Positions 1 through 7,342 of a stretch of DNA of 45,201 nucleotides are shown here, one piece after another. The position numbers and the translations under genes were made by a program. Each line of letters opens with the position of its first letter. The stretch's first letter is position 1. Location: NCBI GenBank assembly GCA_945876755.1, contig CAMCPM010000015.1, positions 1 to 45,201 on the forward strand. The letters are read 5' to 3'. The notes below the pieces were generated by a model that had not been told where the DNA came from, ran no database searches, and saw only the letters and a list, made by a program, of their open reading frames with translations. The DNA comes from an uncultured Clostridia bacterium (GTDB lineage: Bacteria > Bacillota > Clostridia > Oscillospirales > Ruminococcaceae).

Positions 1-210
1 TCCTCTTTTGAAGCTACCGCTTCAAAATTCACCTTTGCGGAGCGCTTTTAAGGCGCGCCCACGGGGCGCAAGAAGAGATTTCGCCGCGTGCGCGCGGCGA
101 CCAAAGGCTCTGCCTTTGGAAACCGCAGCCTTGAAAGGCTGGCGAACTTTTTTGAGTCGCTTCGCTGTGAAACACAAAAAATAGTCCGCTAAACTATAAT
201 TTATCTCTAA
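1..210. repeat. Hairpin-rich dispersed intergenic repeat, copy 1
   Basis: This stretch is built from consecutive short perfect inverted repeats. Arms are at 10-14/19-23, 81-88/93-100 (TCGCCGCG/CGCGGCGA), 101-108/112-119 (CCAAAGGC/GCCTTTGG) and 126-132/135-141 (CAGCCTT/AAGGCTG). They are followed by a GAGTCGCTTCGCTG module near 153-166 and a TAGTCCGCTAAACTATAATTT module near 182-203. The last two modules recur at 9947-9998, and parts recur in reverse near 6301-6318 and 45173-45201. A 64-codon open frame on the minus strand lies across the hairpins and looks like chance coding. I read this as a non-coding repeat element. Its boundaries and origin are not known to me. Confidence 0.7.
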
Positions 211-220
211 AATCAAAAAT

Positions 221-251
221 AACCTGAGAAGAAATCAAAACTTCTCAGGTT
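221..251 (-). terminator. Rho-independent terminator after the cytidylate kinase-like gene
   Basis: AACCTGAGAAG and CTTCTCAGGTT form an 11-bp stem with a 9-nt loop. T-rich sequence follows on both strands, so it could act in both directions. It sits 8 bp beyond the stop codon of the minus-strand gene that starts at 867. Confidence 0.85.
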
Positions 252-258
252 GTTTTTA

Positions 259-867
259 TTAAAGAATCTCAATGTAGGTTTTTATAATTTCCACGCATTT
301 TTCAAAGCTTAAACGGCTTGTGTCAAGGCACAAGTCATAATTGCGTACATTATCCCAGTTGCTTCCAGTATGCGCCTTGTAGTATGCCGAACGCTCCTTG
401 TCAATGCGCTCGATCTGCTTTTCAGCTTCCTTTTCGTCAAGTCCGCAGACGGTTTTTGCGTTCTTAATGCAAGTCTCCTTGTCAGCCCAGATAAATGTTT
501 TAATAACATTTTCCCTGTCTTTTAGGATAAAATCCGCGCACCGTCCGACGATAATGCAGCTGCCCTTGTCGGCAAGACCCTTTATAATTTTCGCCTGATA
601 GCTGAAAAGATTTTCCTCCGAAACAAAATCAGCACTGTCGGGAGCAGCGATCTCTCCGCTGTAAATTTTGGTCTTGCTGAAAAGTCCACCCTTGACCTTT
701 TCGTCCGATTTCCCGAAAAGAGCCTCGTTTATGCCGCTTTCCTCGGAGGCAAGCTTTATCAGATCCTTGTCGTAGTAAGGAACTCCAAGGCTTTCACTGA
801 GCATTTTTCCGATGGTTTTACCGCCGCTGCCGAAGCCTCTTGCTATGGTTATTACATAATTATCCAT
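259..867 (-). CDS. Cytidylate kinase-like family protein
   Basis: This 202-residue protein begins with a P-loop of the form GFGSGGKT at residues 11-18, followed by a GVPYYDKDLI segment. Both are typical of the cytidylate kinase-like family, which is distinct from canonical Cmk. A SCIIVGRCADFIL segment in the middle and an R-I-D-KERSAYY lid-like segment near residues 152-162 also fit. The family is assumed to phosphorylate small nucleotide-type substrates, but the true substrate is usually unknown. The gene starts 27 bp after livF and ends just before a terminator, so it is probably the last gene of the liv transcript. The ATG has a GGGAGGAATATT ribosome binding site. It shares no obvious pathway with amino acid uptake. 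Confidence 0.85.
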   Translation of the reverse strand: MDNYVITIARGFGSGGKTIGKMLSESLGVPYYDKDLIKLASEESGINEALFGKSDEKVKGGLFSKTKIYSGEIAAPDSADFVSEENLFSYQAKIIKGLADKGSCIIVGRCADFILKDRENVIKTFIWADKETCIKNAKTVCGLDEKEAEKQIERIDKERSAYYKAHTGSNWDNVRNYDLCLDTSRLSFEKCVEIIKTYIEIL

Positions 868-893
868 AATATTCCTCCCTATTTGTAATAATA

Positions 894-1604
894 TTATTCT
901 CCCAGATAAGCCTTCTTGACCGAGTCATTGTTCATAAGCTCCTTAGCGTCGCCGGAAAGAGCTATGTTTCCGGTTTCGAGAACGTAAGCGCGATTTGCAA
1001 TAGACAGCGCCTTTTTTGCGTTTTGCTCAACCAGCAGGACAGTAGTTCCGCCCTTGTTTACCTCTTTGATAATGTCAAAAATTTCGCTTACATAAAGGGG
1101 AGAAAGACCCATCGACGGCTCATCCATAAGGATGATCTTCGGGTGGGACATCAGCGCTCTGCCCATTGCAAGCATCTGCTGCTCGCCGCCCGAAAGAGTA
1201 CCTGCGATCTGACTTTTGCGTTCTTCAAGTCTCGGAAAGCGCTTATATACCATTTCAAGGGTATCGGCGATCTCCTTCTTGTCCTTTCTCGTGTATGCGC
1301 CCAGCTTCAGATTTTCAAGAACGGTAAGCTCCTGAAAAATGCGCCGTCCTTCGGGAACGTGAGCCATTCCCATAGACACGATTTTATGTGCAGGAGTTTT
1401 CAGAAGGTCTGTTCCCTCAAACATAATAGAACCGCTTTTTGCGGGAACAAGACCCGTGATAGTATGCAGAATAGTGGTTTTTCCTGCGCCGTTAGCGCCG
1501 ATAAGAGCGATTATCTCGCCCTCGTTTACTTCAAAGGACACGCCTTTGATAGCGTTTATCACGCCGTAGTAAACCTGTAAATTTTCTATACTGAGCATTG
1601 CCAT
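894..1604 (-). CDS. livF: Branched-chain amino acid-type ABC transporter ATP-binding protein LivF
   Basis: This 236-residue cytoplasmic ATPase is one of two paired with the LivH/LivM permeases. Walker A is GANGAGKTT near residues 36-44, the signature is LSGGEQQMLAMGRAL, Walker B is ILMDEPSMGLSP, and the H-loop position reads VEQNAKK as is usual for LivF. Length and C-terminal end are standard for the LivF subfamily. It follows livG with a 39-bp gap. The ribosome binding site AAAGGA lies rather far from this ATG; a second in-frame ATG two codons in would be farther still, so I keep the first. Substrate specificity within the branched-chain and polar amide group cannot be read from the ATPase. 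Confidence 0.93.
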   Translation of the reverse strand: MAMLSIENLQVYYGVINAIKGVSFEVNEGEIIALIGANGAGKTTILHTITGLVPAKSGSIMFEGTDLLKTPAHKIVSMGMAHVPEGRRIFQELTVLENLKLGAYTRKDKKEIADTLEMVYKRFPRLEERKSQIAGTLSGGEQQMLAMGRALMSHPKIILMDEPSMGLSPLYVSEIFDIIKEVNKGGTTVLLVEQNAKKALSIANRAYVLETGNIALSGDAKELMNNDSVKKAYLGE

Positions 1605-1643
1605 AAGGCCAAATCATTCCTTTCACAAAGCAGAGACCTGCCG

Positions 1644-2402
1644 TTATTCTCCCAGATATGCGGTAATGACCTTCGGGTCGTTGAGGACCTCAGCTGTTAC
1701 GCCGTGAGCAAGCTCCTGACCGAAATTAAGCACGGAAACCTCCTCGCAGATACCCGAAACCAGCTTCATATCATGCTCGATAAGAAGTATTGTCATATCG
1801 AATTTATCCCGAACAAAGCGAATTGTATCCATAAGTTCTGCGGTTTCATTGGGGTTCATGCCTGCGGCAGGCTCGTCAAGAAGCAGAAGCTTGGGATTTG
1901 TTGCAAGCGCACGGGCGATCTCAAGCTTTCTCTGCTTGCCGTATGGCAGGTTTGAAGCGAGAGTGTCTCTTTCAGCGCCAAGGTCAAAAACCTCAAGAAG
2001 CTCCATTGCCTTTTCGTCAAGCTCACGTTCCTCTTTAAAGAAGCGTGGCAGACGGAGGATACCCTCTGCAATGGTGTATTTTTTCTGATTATGCAGACCT
2101 ACCTTAACATTGTCGATTACCGACAGTTCCTTGAACAGACGGATATTCTGGAAAGTACGGGCAATTCCCTTTCGGTTGATTTCAATGGGAGCCCTTCCCG
2201 TAAGATTTTCGCCGTCAAGGGTGAAGCTGCCGGAGGTAGGCTTGTAAACTCCCGTAAGCATATTGAAAACCGTAGTTTTGCCTGCGCCGTTAGGTCCGAT
2301 AAGACCGTAAAGCTGACCCTTTTCAATGCTGAACGAAAAATCGTCAACAGCACGGAGTCCGCCGAAGGTTATGCCGAGATTTTGTACTTCAAGAAGTGCC
2401 AT
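1644..2402 (-). CDS. livG: Branched-chain amino acid-type ABC transporter ATP-binding protein LivG
   Basis: The protein is 252 residues with Walker A GPNGAGKTT, a Q-loop in GIARTFQNIRLF, a NLPYGKQRKLEIARAL signature (LivG proteins commonly have LPYGxQR instead of LSGGQ) and Walker B LLLLDEPAAGMNP. It ends in the conserved AYLGE tail. I start it at the ATG at 2402, which begins MALLEVQNLG and has GGGGAGG upstream. The frame stays open for 12 more codons, but these overlap livM and look non-native. The start is one base past the livM stop codon, so translation is probably coupled. It pairs with LivF to energise LivH/LivM. Confidence 0.93.
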   Translation of the reverse strand: MALLEVQNLGITFGGLRAVDDFSFSIEKGQLYGLIGPNGAGKTTVFNMLTGVYKPTSGSFTLDGENLTGRAPIEINRKGIARTFQNIRLFKELSVIDNVKVGLHNQKKYTIAEGILRLPRFFKEERELDEKAMELLEVFDLGAERDTLASNLPYGKQRKLEIARALATNPKLLLLDEPAAGMNPNETAELMDTIRFVRDKFDMTILLIEHDMKLVSGICEEVSVLNFGQELAHGVTAEVLNDPKVITAYLGE

Positions 2403-2403
2403 A

Positions 2404-3405
2404 TTATTCAACCTCCCCATCAGCAGACTGTGCGGCATCGTCTTTCACTGTTTTGCCGCCTTTTTTCTTAGGTTTGATCTTTTCCTTGAACTCGTTAAAT
2501 TTCGGGTTGTTGTTAAGAAGCATCATAGCGATAAGCACTACCGAGTAGATAAGCAGTCTGTAATCGTCCAGACCGCGGAGGACCTCGGGAAGAAGAGTAA
2601 TTACGATTGCGGAGATTATCGAGCCTGTAATGCTGCCCATGCCGCCGAGTACAACTATAACAAGTATCTCAATGGACTTGTTGAAATCGAATGTGCCGGG
2701 CTTGAGAATACCCAAATTGTGACCGTAGAGAACGCCTGCCGCACCTGCGAAGAACGCAGCGGTAACAAATGCAAGAAGCTTGTAGAACACTACGTTTATG
2801 CCTACGGATTCAGCAGCAATAACGTTATCGCGTATTGAGCATATAGCCCTGCCGTGACGGGAATTAACGAGGTTTTTGATAACAAGAACAGTTATTACAA
2901 GTACGATGAAAACCGTTGTGAAAGCGCTGGTGGTACTGCTGTATTTATCAATACCTTTAAGACCGCCTGCACCGCCGAGAAAATCAAGGTTTGTGATTAC
3001 CGCACGGATTATCTCACCGAATGCAAGAGTTACGATAGCAAGGTAGTCGCCCTTTAAACGGAGCGCAGGAATACCGATTATGATGCCGAAAATCGCAGCG
3101 GTAAGTCCGCCGATGATAAGCGACAGAGGAAATTCTATCGCAACAGGCAGGTCACAGTAGATGGAAAACAGGCAGCCTGCATATGCGCCCACAGACATGA
3201 AGCCTGCGTGTCCGAGAGTAAGCTCACCGAGAAAGCCTACCGTAAGGTTAAGTGATACAGCGAGAATTATGTTGATACCGATAGGGACCAGCAGCGATTG
3301 ATAGTGACGTGAAAGGACGCCTAACTGTACCAGTGCAAAAATTACCAGATAAACCGCAAGAACGATACAAGCGGAAAGTATATTCTTTGTGACCTTTTTC
3401 TTCAT
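2404..3405 (-). CDS. livM: Branched-chain amino acid-type ABC transporter permease LivM
   Basis: This 333-residue polytopic membrane protein carries the LivM-family core GHAGFMSVGAYAG near residues 65-77, the coupling-helix segment ALRLKGDYLAIVTLAFGEIIR and the late VVLGGMGSITGS motif. About eight to ten hydrophobic segments are visible. A charged lysine-rich C-terminal tail (KPKKKGG) lies on the cytoplasmic side. An AAGGAGGCGGTTTGT ribosome binding site precedes the ATG. It forms the heterodimeric pore with LivH and is followed immediately by livG. Confidence 0.92.
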   Translation of the reverse strand: MKKKVTKNILSACIVLAVYLVIFALVQLGVLSRHYQSLLVPIGINIILAVSLNLTVGFLGELTLGHAGFMSVGAYAGCLFSIYCDLPVAIEFPLSLIIGGLTAAIFGIIIGIPALRLKGDYLAIVTLAFGEIIRAVITNLDFLGGAGGLKGIDKYSSTTSAFTTVFIVLVITVLVIKNLVNSRHGRAICSIRDNVIAAESVGINVVFYKLLAFVTAAFFAGAAGVLYGHNLGILKPGTFDFNKSIEILVIVVLGGMGSITGSIISAIVITLLPEVLRGLDDYRLLIYSVVLIAMMLLNNNPKFNEFKEKIKPKKKGGKTVKDDAAQSADGEVE

Positions 3406-3418
3406 ACAAACCGCCTCC

Positions 3419-4294
3419 TTATACCTTTTCCATGCGTTTCTTTCCGAGAAGTCCCGTAGGCTTTACAAGCAGAACCACGATAAGTACGCCAAATACGATA
3501 GCGTCGGAAAGCTGTGTTGATATGTACGCTTTGGAAAGGCTCTCGATAATTCCCAGAAGAATACCTCCCAGCATAGCGCCGGGGATAGAACCGATGCCGC
3601 CGAGAACCGCAGCAACGAACGCCTTGATGCCCGGAAGCGAGCCTGTGTAAGGCCCTACAAAGCCGTATGACGATGTGAACAGAACTCCCGCAACAGCAGC
3701 CAGCGCAGAGCCGATAGCAAAGGTAATTGATATGGTTTTGTTAACATTTACGCCCATAAGCTGCGCAGCGCCCTTGTCCTCAGAAACCGCAAGCATAGCC
3801 TTGCCGGTTTTGGTTTTCTTGATAAAAAGGGTCATAAGTATCATAATAACTACCGTTACGCCGATAGTAACGATCGATTCGCCTGTAAGCTCGATACCGC
3901 CAAGCTTGACGGGAGCAATATTAATGACCGATTCGACTTTTCTCTGATTTGAACCAAAGATAAGCAGCGCAAGGCTCTGGAGAAAATAGCTTACGCCGAT
4001 AGCAGTGATGAGAACAGTCAGCGGAGAAGCCTTACGAAGCGGCTTGTAGGCGATTTTTTCGATAGTGATACCCAGCACCGAGCAGACGATCATGCTTGTG
4101 ATTATTGCAAGGGCAGGGGGGAATTTCAGTGTTGAGACCGCCACAGAAAGCGTGTATGCACCGACCATGATTACGTCACCGTGTGCAAAGTTGAGCATTT
4201 TGGCGATACCGTAAACCATTGTATAGCCAAGCGCCATCAAGGCGTAAATACTGCCCAGATTAAGACCGTTTATCAGCTGTTCGATAAACTCCAT
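3419..4294 (-). CDS. livH: Branched-chain amino acid-type ABC transporter permease LivH
   Basis: This 291-residue permease has the LivH hallmarks: an N-terminal NGLNLGSIYALMALGYTMV, the MLNFAHGDVIMVGAY segment, the ITAIGVSYFLQS segment and the late VAAVLGGIGSIPGAM motif. It is the first gene of the liv operon, 13 bp upstream of livM, with a sigma-A promoter at 4394-4422. The family normally works with a periplasmic-type binding protein (LivJ/LivK), usually encoded next to livH. None is present on either side here: the upstream neighbour is HPr and the downstream one is a nucleotide kinase-like gene. Confidence 0.92.
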   Translation of the reverse strand: MEFIEQLINGLNLGSIYALMALGYTMVYGIAKMLNFAHGDVIMVGAYTLSVAVSTLKFPPALAIITSMIVCSVLGITIEKIAYKPLRKASPLTVLITAIGVSYFLQSLALLIFGSNQRKVESVINIAPVKLGGIELTGESIVTIGVTVVIMILMTLFIKKTKTGKAMLAVSEDKGAAQLMGVNVNKTISITFAIGSALAAVAGVLFTSSYGFVGPYTGSLPGIKAFVAAVLGGIGSIPGAMLGGILLGIIESLSKAYISTQLSDAIVFGVLIVVLLVKPTGLLGKKRMEKV

Positions 4295-4393
4295 TTTGCG
4301 ACCATTCCTTCCTTTTGCCGTAAAGGCATATATATTTTATCTGAAACGATGAATAATGCGAAAAACTTTTTCCGATAATTCAATACAAATTAC

Positions 4394-4422
4394 ATTATAA
4401 CACTTCTTCGGCATTTTTTCAA
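4394..4422 (-). promoter_or_regulatory. Sigma-A promoter of the liv operon
   Basis: On the minus strand TTGAAA (4417-4422) and TATAAT (4394-4399) are separated by exactly 17 bp. It is placed about 100 bp upstream of the livH start codon. Confidence 0.82.
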
Positions 4423-4483
4423 GAGAATATGCATTATTGCGGCAAAAAATTGCATTTTCTTAATATTTTGCTTCAAAATACAA

Positions 4484-4516
4484 AAAGAGCGCAGAACATG
4501 ACGTGCTGCGCTCTTT
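4484..4516 (-). terminator. Terminator after the HPr gene
   Basis: AAAGAGCGCAG and CTGCGCTCTTT form an 11-bp stem with an 11-nt loop, followed by a T-run on the minus strand. It begins 17 bp beyond the HPr stop codon and separates HPr from the liv promoter. Confidence 0.9.
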
Positions 4517-4533
4517 ATAAAATAAAACAACCG

Positions 4534-4806
4534 TTATCTGTTTTCCTCAGCGAATCCACTCTCAACAAGATCGATAAGACCTGTTACAGCAGCTTCCTCG
4601 TCAGCGCCGTCAGCGATAATTCTGATCTGTGTGCCGCCGACAATACCGAGTGAAAGGATGCCGAGAAGGGACTTAGCATTTACACGGCGCTCTTCCTTTT
4701 CGATCCAGATGGAAGACTTGAACTCATTTGCCTTCTGAATGAAAAAAGTAGCAGGACGTGCGTGAAGACCAACCTGATTCTGAACCATTACATCTTTAAC
4801 GAACAT
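4534..4806 (-). CDS. ptsH: Phosphocarrier protein HPr of the PTS
   Basis: This is a 90-residue HPr. The phosphorylation site is GLHARPA with His15, and the regulatory serine of Gram-positive HPr is present as Ser46 in AKSLLGILSL. HPr accepts phosphate from enzyme I for PTS sugar uptake; its Ser46-phosphorylated form is the CcpA co-repressor. The presence of His15 argues against the catabolite paralogue Crh. I start at the ATG at 4806, preceded by AGGAGAG; the open frame upstream lacks a ribosome binding site. The gene is monocistronic, with its own promoter (4870-4898) and terminator (4484-4516). ptsI is not in the window. Confidence 0.95.
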   Translation of the reverse strand: MFVKDVMVQNQVGLHARPATFFIQKANEFKSSIWIEKEERRVNAKSLLGILSLGIVGGTQIRIIADGADEEAAVTGLIDLVESGFAEENR

Positions 4807-4869
4807 AATACTCTCTCCTAACTCATTTCTTTGCATCTTGAAAAGTCTGTGTAATCTCTTTATGCTACT

Positions 4870-4898
4870 ATTATACCCTGCAAAATTCAGTTAGTCAA
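4870..4898 (-). promoter_or_regulatory. Sigma-A promoter of the HPr gene
   Basis: TTGACT (4893-4898) and TATAAT (4870-4875) on the minus strand are spaced by 17 bp, about 64 bp upstream of the HPr ATG. The remaining intergenic DNA to 5076 is AT-rich and shows no other feature I can support. Confidence 0.87.
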
Positions 4899-5076
4899 TT
4901 CAATTTTGTTACGAAAATGCCTGCAAGGCAAAAATTCTGCTTTTTGAATTAATTGAGGTGTAAAGACCTACATCGAATTTGGTAATAATAACGAAATTTA
5001 TCACCTATGAACAATTTTCAACATAAATTTATAGTAAAGTTACCCTAAATTTTTTAACATTTTAGGGGGTTAAAGT

Positions 5077-5787
5077 TCATTTTGAGTTCATATTGTTATT
5101 TTCTGTAAATTTGGTGTACAAATCCGGACGTCTTTCACGGGTGATTTTAAGAGCCTCGTTATGACGAAATTCTGCAATATTTTTGTGATGTCCCGTCAGA
5201 AGCACTTCCGGAACGCTTTCGCCCTCCCACACTTCGGGACGGGTATAATGTGGATATTCCAGCAGTCCCGAAAAGTGGCTTTCCTCTTCAAAGCATTCGG
5301 CAGAGGACAGCACACCGTCGCACATTCTTGCGATAGCGTCGCTGATAACCAGCGCAGGAAGCTCGCCGCCTGTGAGAACGTAGTCACCGATAGAGATCTC
5401 CTCGTCCACTATCTTGTCGATAACACGCTGGTCAACGCCTTCGTAATGACCGCAGATAATGAAAATATTCTCCATTTTGGAAAGCTCCACCGCACGCTGC
5501 TGGGTAAAAGTCTTTCCCTTTGGGGACATATAAATAACGTGAGGCTTCTGAGTAAAATTTTCTGTGACCGCAAGAAAGCAGCGGTAAATAGGCTCCGCCT
5601 GCATAACCATGCCCATTCCGCCGCCGTAAGGTGTATCGTCCACCCGACGGTGCTTGTCTGTGGAATAATCTCTTATCTGATGGCAGTGCAGCTCGATTTT
5701 TCCTGCTTTGCGGGCTCTGCCCACGATACTTTCGCTCAGGACGGTCTCGCACATATCGGGGAAGAGGGTAGCAATGTCAATCCTCAT
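5077..5787 (-). CDS. trmD: tRNA (guanine37-N1)-methyltransferase TrmD
   Basis: This 236-residue SPOUT-class enzyme would transfer a methyl group from S-adenosylmethionine to G37 of tRNAs, preventing frameshifting. Family features include the N-terminal MRIDIATLFPDM, the DDTPYGGGMGMVM segment, the knot motifs VIYMSPKGKTFTQ and IICGHYEGVDQRV, and SIGDYVLTGGELPA. The ATG has GGAGGGG upstream and overlaps the end of rimM by 11 bp, the normal rimM-trmD coupling. The usual next gene, rplS, is not present downstream. Confidence 0.96.
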   Translation of the reverse strand: MRIDIATLFPDMCETVLSESIVGRARKAGKIELHCHQIRDYSTDKHRRVDDTPYGGGMGMVMQAEPIYRCFLAVTENFTQKPHVIYMSPKGKTFTQQRAVELSKMENIFIICGHYEGVDQRVIDKIVDEEISIGDYVLTGGELPALVISDAIARMCDGVLSSAECFEEESHFSGLLEYPHYTRPEVWEGESVPEVLLTGHHKNIAEFRHNEALKITRERRPDLYTKFTENNNMNSK

Positions 5788-6286
5788 CGAAAAGCCCCTC
5801 CAGAACGTGAATTTTCATAATACCATTAGTAATATCTGTATCAATAACAACATCGGGTATAGCAGGGATAAGGCGAATCTTGCCGTCAGAGCCTTTTATG
5901 TGGTACACATCATTTGCACCTGTAAAGCTTACCTCGCAGAGCTTGCCGTAGCTTTCGCCGCTGTCGTTGTCGATGACCTCCAGACCGATAAGGTCCTGAA
6001 CAAAGTAGTTGCCGTCCTCAAGCTCCACGTCCTCACGGTCCATATATAATATTTTATTTCTGAGATTTTGTGCCTGTTCGACGGTATCAACGCCCTCAAT
6101 TTTCATCAGAACGATATTTTTGTGAGGACGTGAACGGGTTATCTCAACGGGAGTTTCGCCCTTGTCGAAATAGAGGGTGTCAAACTCGCAGAGGAACTCC
6201 TGTGAATCGCACCACGGCTCGACTCTTACTTCGCCCTTTAGTCCCTGAACGGCAACGATTTTTCCTATTTCAAGAAACTTTTTCAC
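5777..6286 (-). CDS. rimM: Ribosome maturation factor RimM
   Basis: The 169-residue protein has the RimM N-terminal beta-barrel signature (IGKIVAVQGLKGEVRV) and the C-terminal PRC-barrel segment starting DLIGLEVIDNDSGE. RimM helps assemble the 30S head around S19. The start codon is GTG, because CAC at 6284-6286 is the reverse complement; AAAGGAG lies 7 bases upstream. An ATG overlapping the GTG is out of frame. It overlaps trmD by 11 bp. Its upstream DNA is a repeat rather than khpA or rpsP, as would be usual. Confidence 0.94.
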   Translation of the reverse strand: MKKFLEIGKIVAVQGLKGEVRVEPWCDSQEFLCEFDTLYFDKGETPVEITRSRPHKNIVLMKIEGVDTVEQAQNLRNKILYMDREDVELEDGNYFVQDLIGLEVIDNDSGESYGKLCEVSFTGANDVYHIKGSDGKIRLIPAIPDVVIDTDITNGIMKIHVLEGLFDED

Positions 6287-6300
6287 ATTATTACTCCTTT

Positions 6301-6500
6301 ATAAATTATAGTTTAGCGGCGAGCCGCCGCAGGCATTCCGTAATTAACTTTGCGTAAATATTTACTTTTGCTGCTCGGTAACGTTAGCATAAGATAAACG
6401 AGAATTTGCAGGCTGAGCCTGCACTCTTTCCGTAATTTAGTTTTGTGTATTTTTTTCATTTGTAGCTCGGTAACGTTAGCATAGGATAAACGAGAATTTG
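6301..6500. repeat. Composite dispersed repeat, copy 2, with two 36-bp units 92 bp apart
   Basis: Two near-identical 36-bp units beginning GCTCGGTAACGTTAGCAT lie at 6373-6408 and 6465-6500. The first is followed by a GCAGGCT-G-AGCCTGC palindrome near 6408-6423 and a TTTCCGTAATTTA linker. The whole arrangement is reproduced at 45026-45152 with the same 92-bp spacing. At 6301-6318 the element carries, in reverse orientation, the CCGCTAAACTATAATTTA module seen near 182-203 and at 9974-9998. No terminator or clear promoter for rimM is visible inside it. Confidence 0.8.
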
Positions 6501-6502
6501 TA

Positions 6503-6943
6503 TTACTCTACCACAAATTCAGTCCACTCAGTATGATTATACTGCATTACATCTTCTGCTTTTTCCATTCCTATTTTTTCATAGAACGGAATTGCATTTT
6601 CGTTTGCTATCAAATACACCGCAATATCTTTTTCACCGCCGGCTTTCTCGTGTGCAGTTTTCACTAAACTTCTTCCAATGCCTTGCCCCTCATACAGCCT
6701 GTCAACTCCTAAATCTGTGACATAGAGCCAATAGGCATAATCGGTTAATCCGAACAAAGCACCGACAATTATGCCGTTTTCATTTCGTGCAGCAAGACTT
6801 ATAGAAACATTTTTGACAAGTTTTTCTATTCTTTCCTCAAAACGTTCTTTGGGATACTGCGAACCTAAATCTGTTCTTTTCAGAAACTCTATATATTCCT
6901 TTGCCGAAAGCCGTTCTTCGTTAATTTCTATTTTCTCGTTCAT
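6503..6943 (-). CDS. GNAT family N-acetyltransferase
   Basis: The protein is 146 residues with a GNAT fold: motif A is YVTDLGVDRLYEGQGIGRSL followed by VKTAHEKAGG, where the QGIGR loop binds the acetyl-CoA pyrophosphate, and motif B contains NENAIPFYEKIGM. The acceptor substrate is unknown. I take the ATG at 6943, which has GACGAGG about 7 bp upstream; a TTG five codons earlier lacks a good site. It stands between rimM and khpA, genes normally adjacent, with a strong terminator upstream (7024-7062) and a composite repeat touching its stop codon. This looks like an insertion into the conserved cluster. Confidence 0.88.
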   Translation of the reverse strand: MNEKIEINEERLSAKEYIEFLKRTDLGSQYPKERFEERIEKLVKNVSISLAARNENGIIVGALFGLTDYAYWLYVTDLGVDRLYEGQGIGRSLVKTAHEKAGGEKDIAVYLIANENAIPFYEKIGMEKAEDVMQYNHTEWTEFVVE

Positions 6944-7023
6944 ATAGTACCTCGTCAAATTTCGGTTTATCGAATATTCTGTACATAAAAGCCAGGCCGA
7001 AAAATGCGTTCAGAATATTCACT

Positions 7024-7062
7024 AAAAAAATACTGTGCCGTTCCGAAAGGAGCCGCACAGTA
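7024..7062 (-). terminator. Terminator after khpA
   Basis: TACTGTGC (7031-7038) pairs with GCACAGTA (7055-7062), with an imperfect inner stem. A run of seven Ts follows on the minus strand (7024-7030). It should end the rpsP-khpA transcript before the GNAT gene and so uncouple rimM-trmD from the upstream genes. Confidence 0.85.
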
Positions 7063-7080
7063 CGATGTATTATCCTGTGA

Positions 7081-7314
7081 TCAGTCAATTTCTACCATTA
7101 TCTTCTGATTTGCCCTGCCTGCACCTGCGCGCATAACAGTACGGATAGCCTTGGCAATTCTGCCCTGCTTGCCGATAACTCTGCCCATATCGTCGGGAGC
7201 AACGTGCAGATGATACACGATAACGCCCTCAGCATCAGGCTCGTCTATATCAATTTTTACCGCGTCCTTGTCCTCAACAAGACCGTTCACGATACTTAAA
7301 AGTAAATCCTTCAT
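7081..7314 (-). CDS. khpA: KH-domain RNA-binding protein KhpA (YlqC)
   Basis: This 77-residue single KH-domain protein contains the KH signature GRVIGKQGRIAKAIRTVM, with a GxxG-type loop (GKQG), preceded by a VIVYHLHVAPDDM strand. KhpA binds RNA, pairs with KhpB in Firmicutes and affects cell elongation and sRNA function. I begin at the ATG at 7314, with AAAGGAG 8 bp upstream. The open frame extends 42 codons further, but that part runs through a terminator hairpin and has no family similarity. The rpsP-khpA order is the classical one. Confidence 0.92.
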   Translation of the reverse strand: MKDLLLSIVNGLVEDKDAVKIDIDEPDAEGVIVYHLHVAPDDMGRVIGKQGRIAKAIRTVMRAGAGRANQKIMVEID

Positions 7315-7342
7315 AAAAATAACTCCTTTTGTTTTCGTCATA

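Noticed and set aside
22-216. 64-codon open frame on the minus strand in the repeat at the window start
   Set aside because: It spans four perfect hairpins and modules that recur in non-coding DNA, its product is a low-complexity Arg/Ala-rich string, and there is no ribosome binding site.
1023-1580. 185-codon plus-strand frame opposite livF
   Set aside because: It is antisense to a fully recognisable ATPase gene, with no ribosome binding site and no sensible domain.
5040-5070. CCCTAAA/TTTAGGG inverted repeat after trmD as a terminator
   Set aside because: The stem is short and A/T-rich and no T-run follows on the minus strand.
6301-6500. CRISPR array
   Set aside because: Only two 36-bp repeats 92 bp apart, with similar rather than unique intervening sequence at a second locus, and no cas genes in the window.
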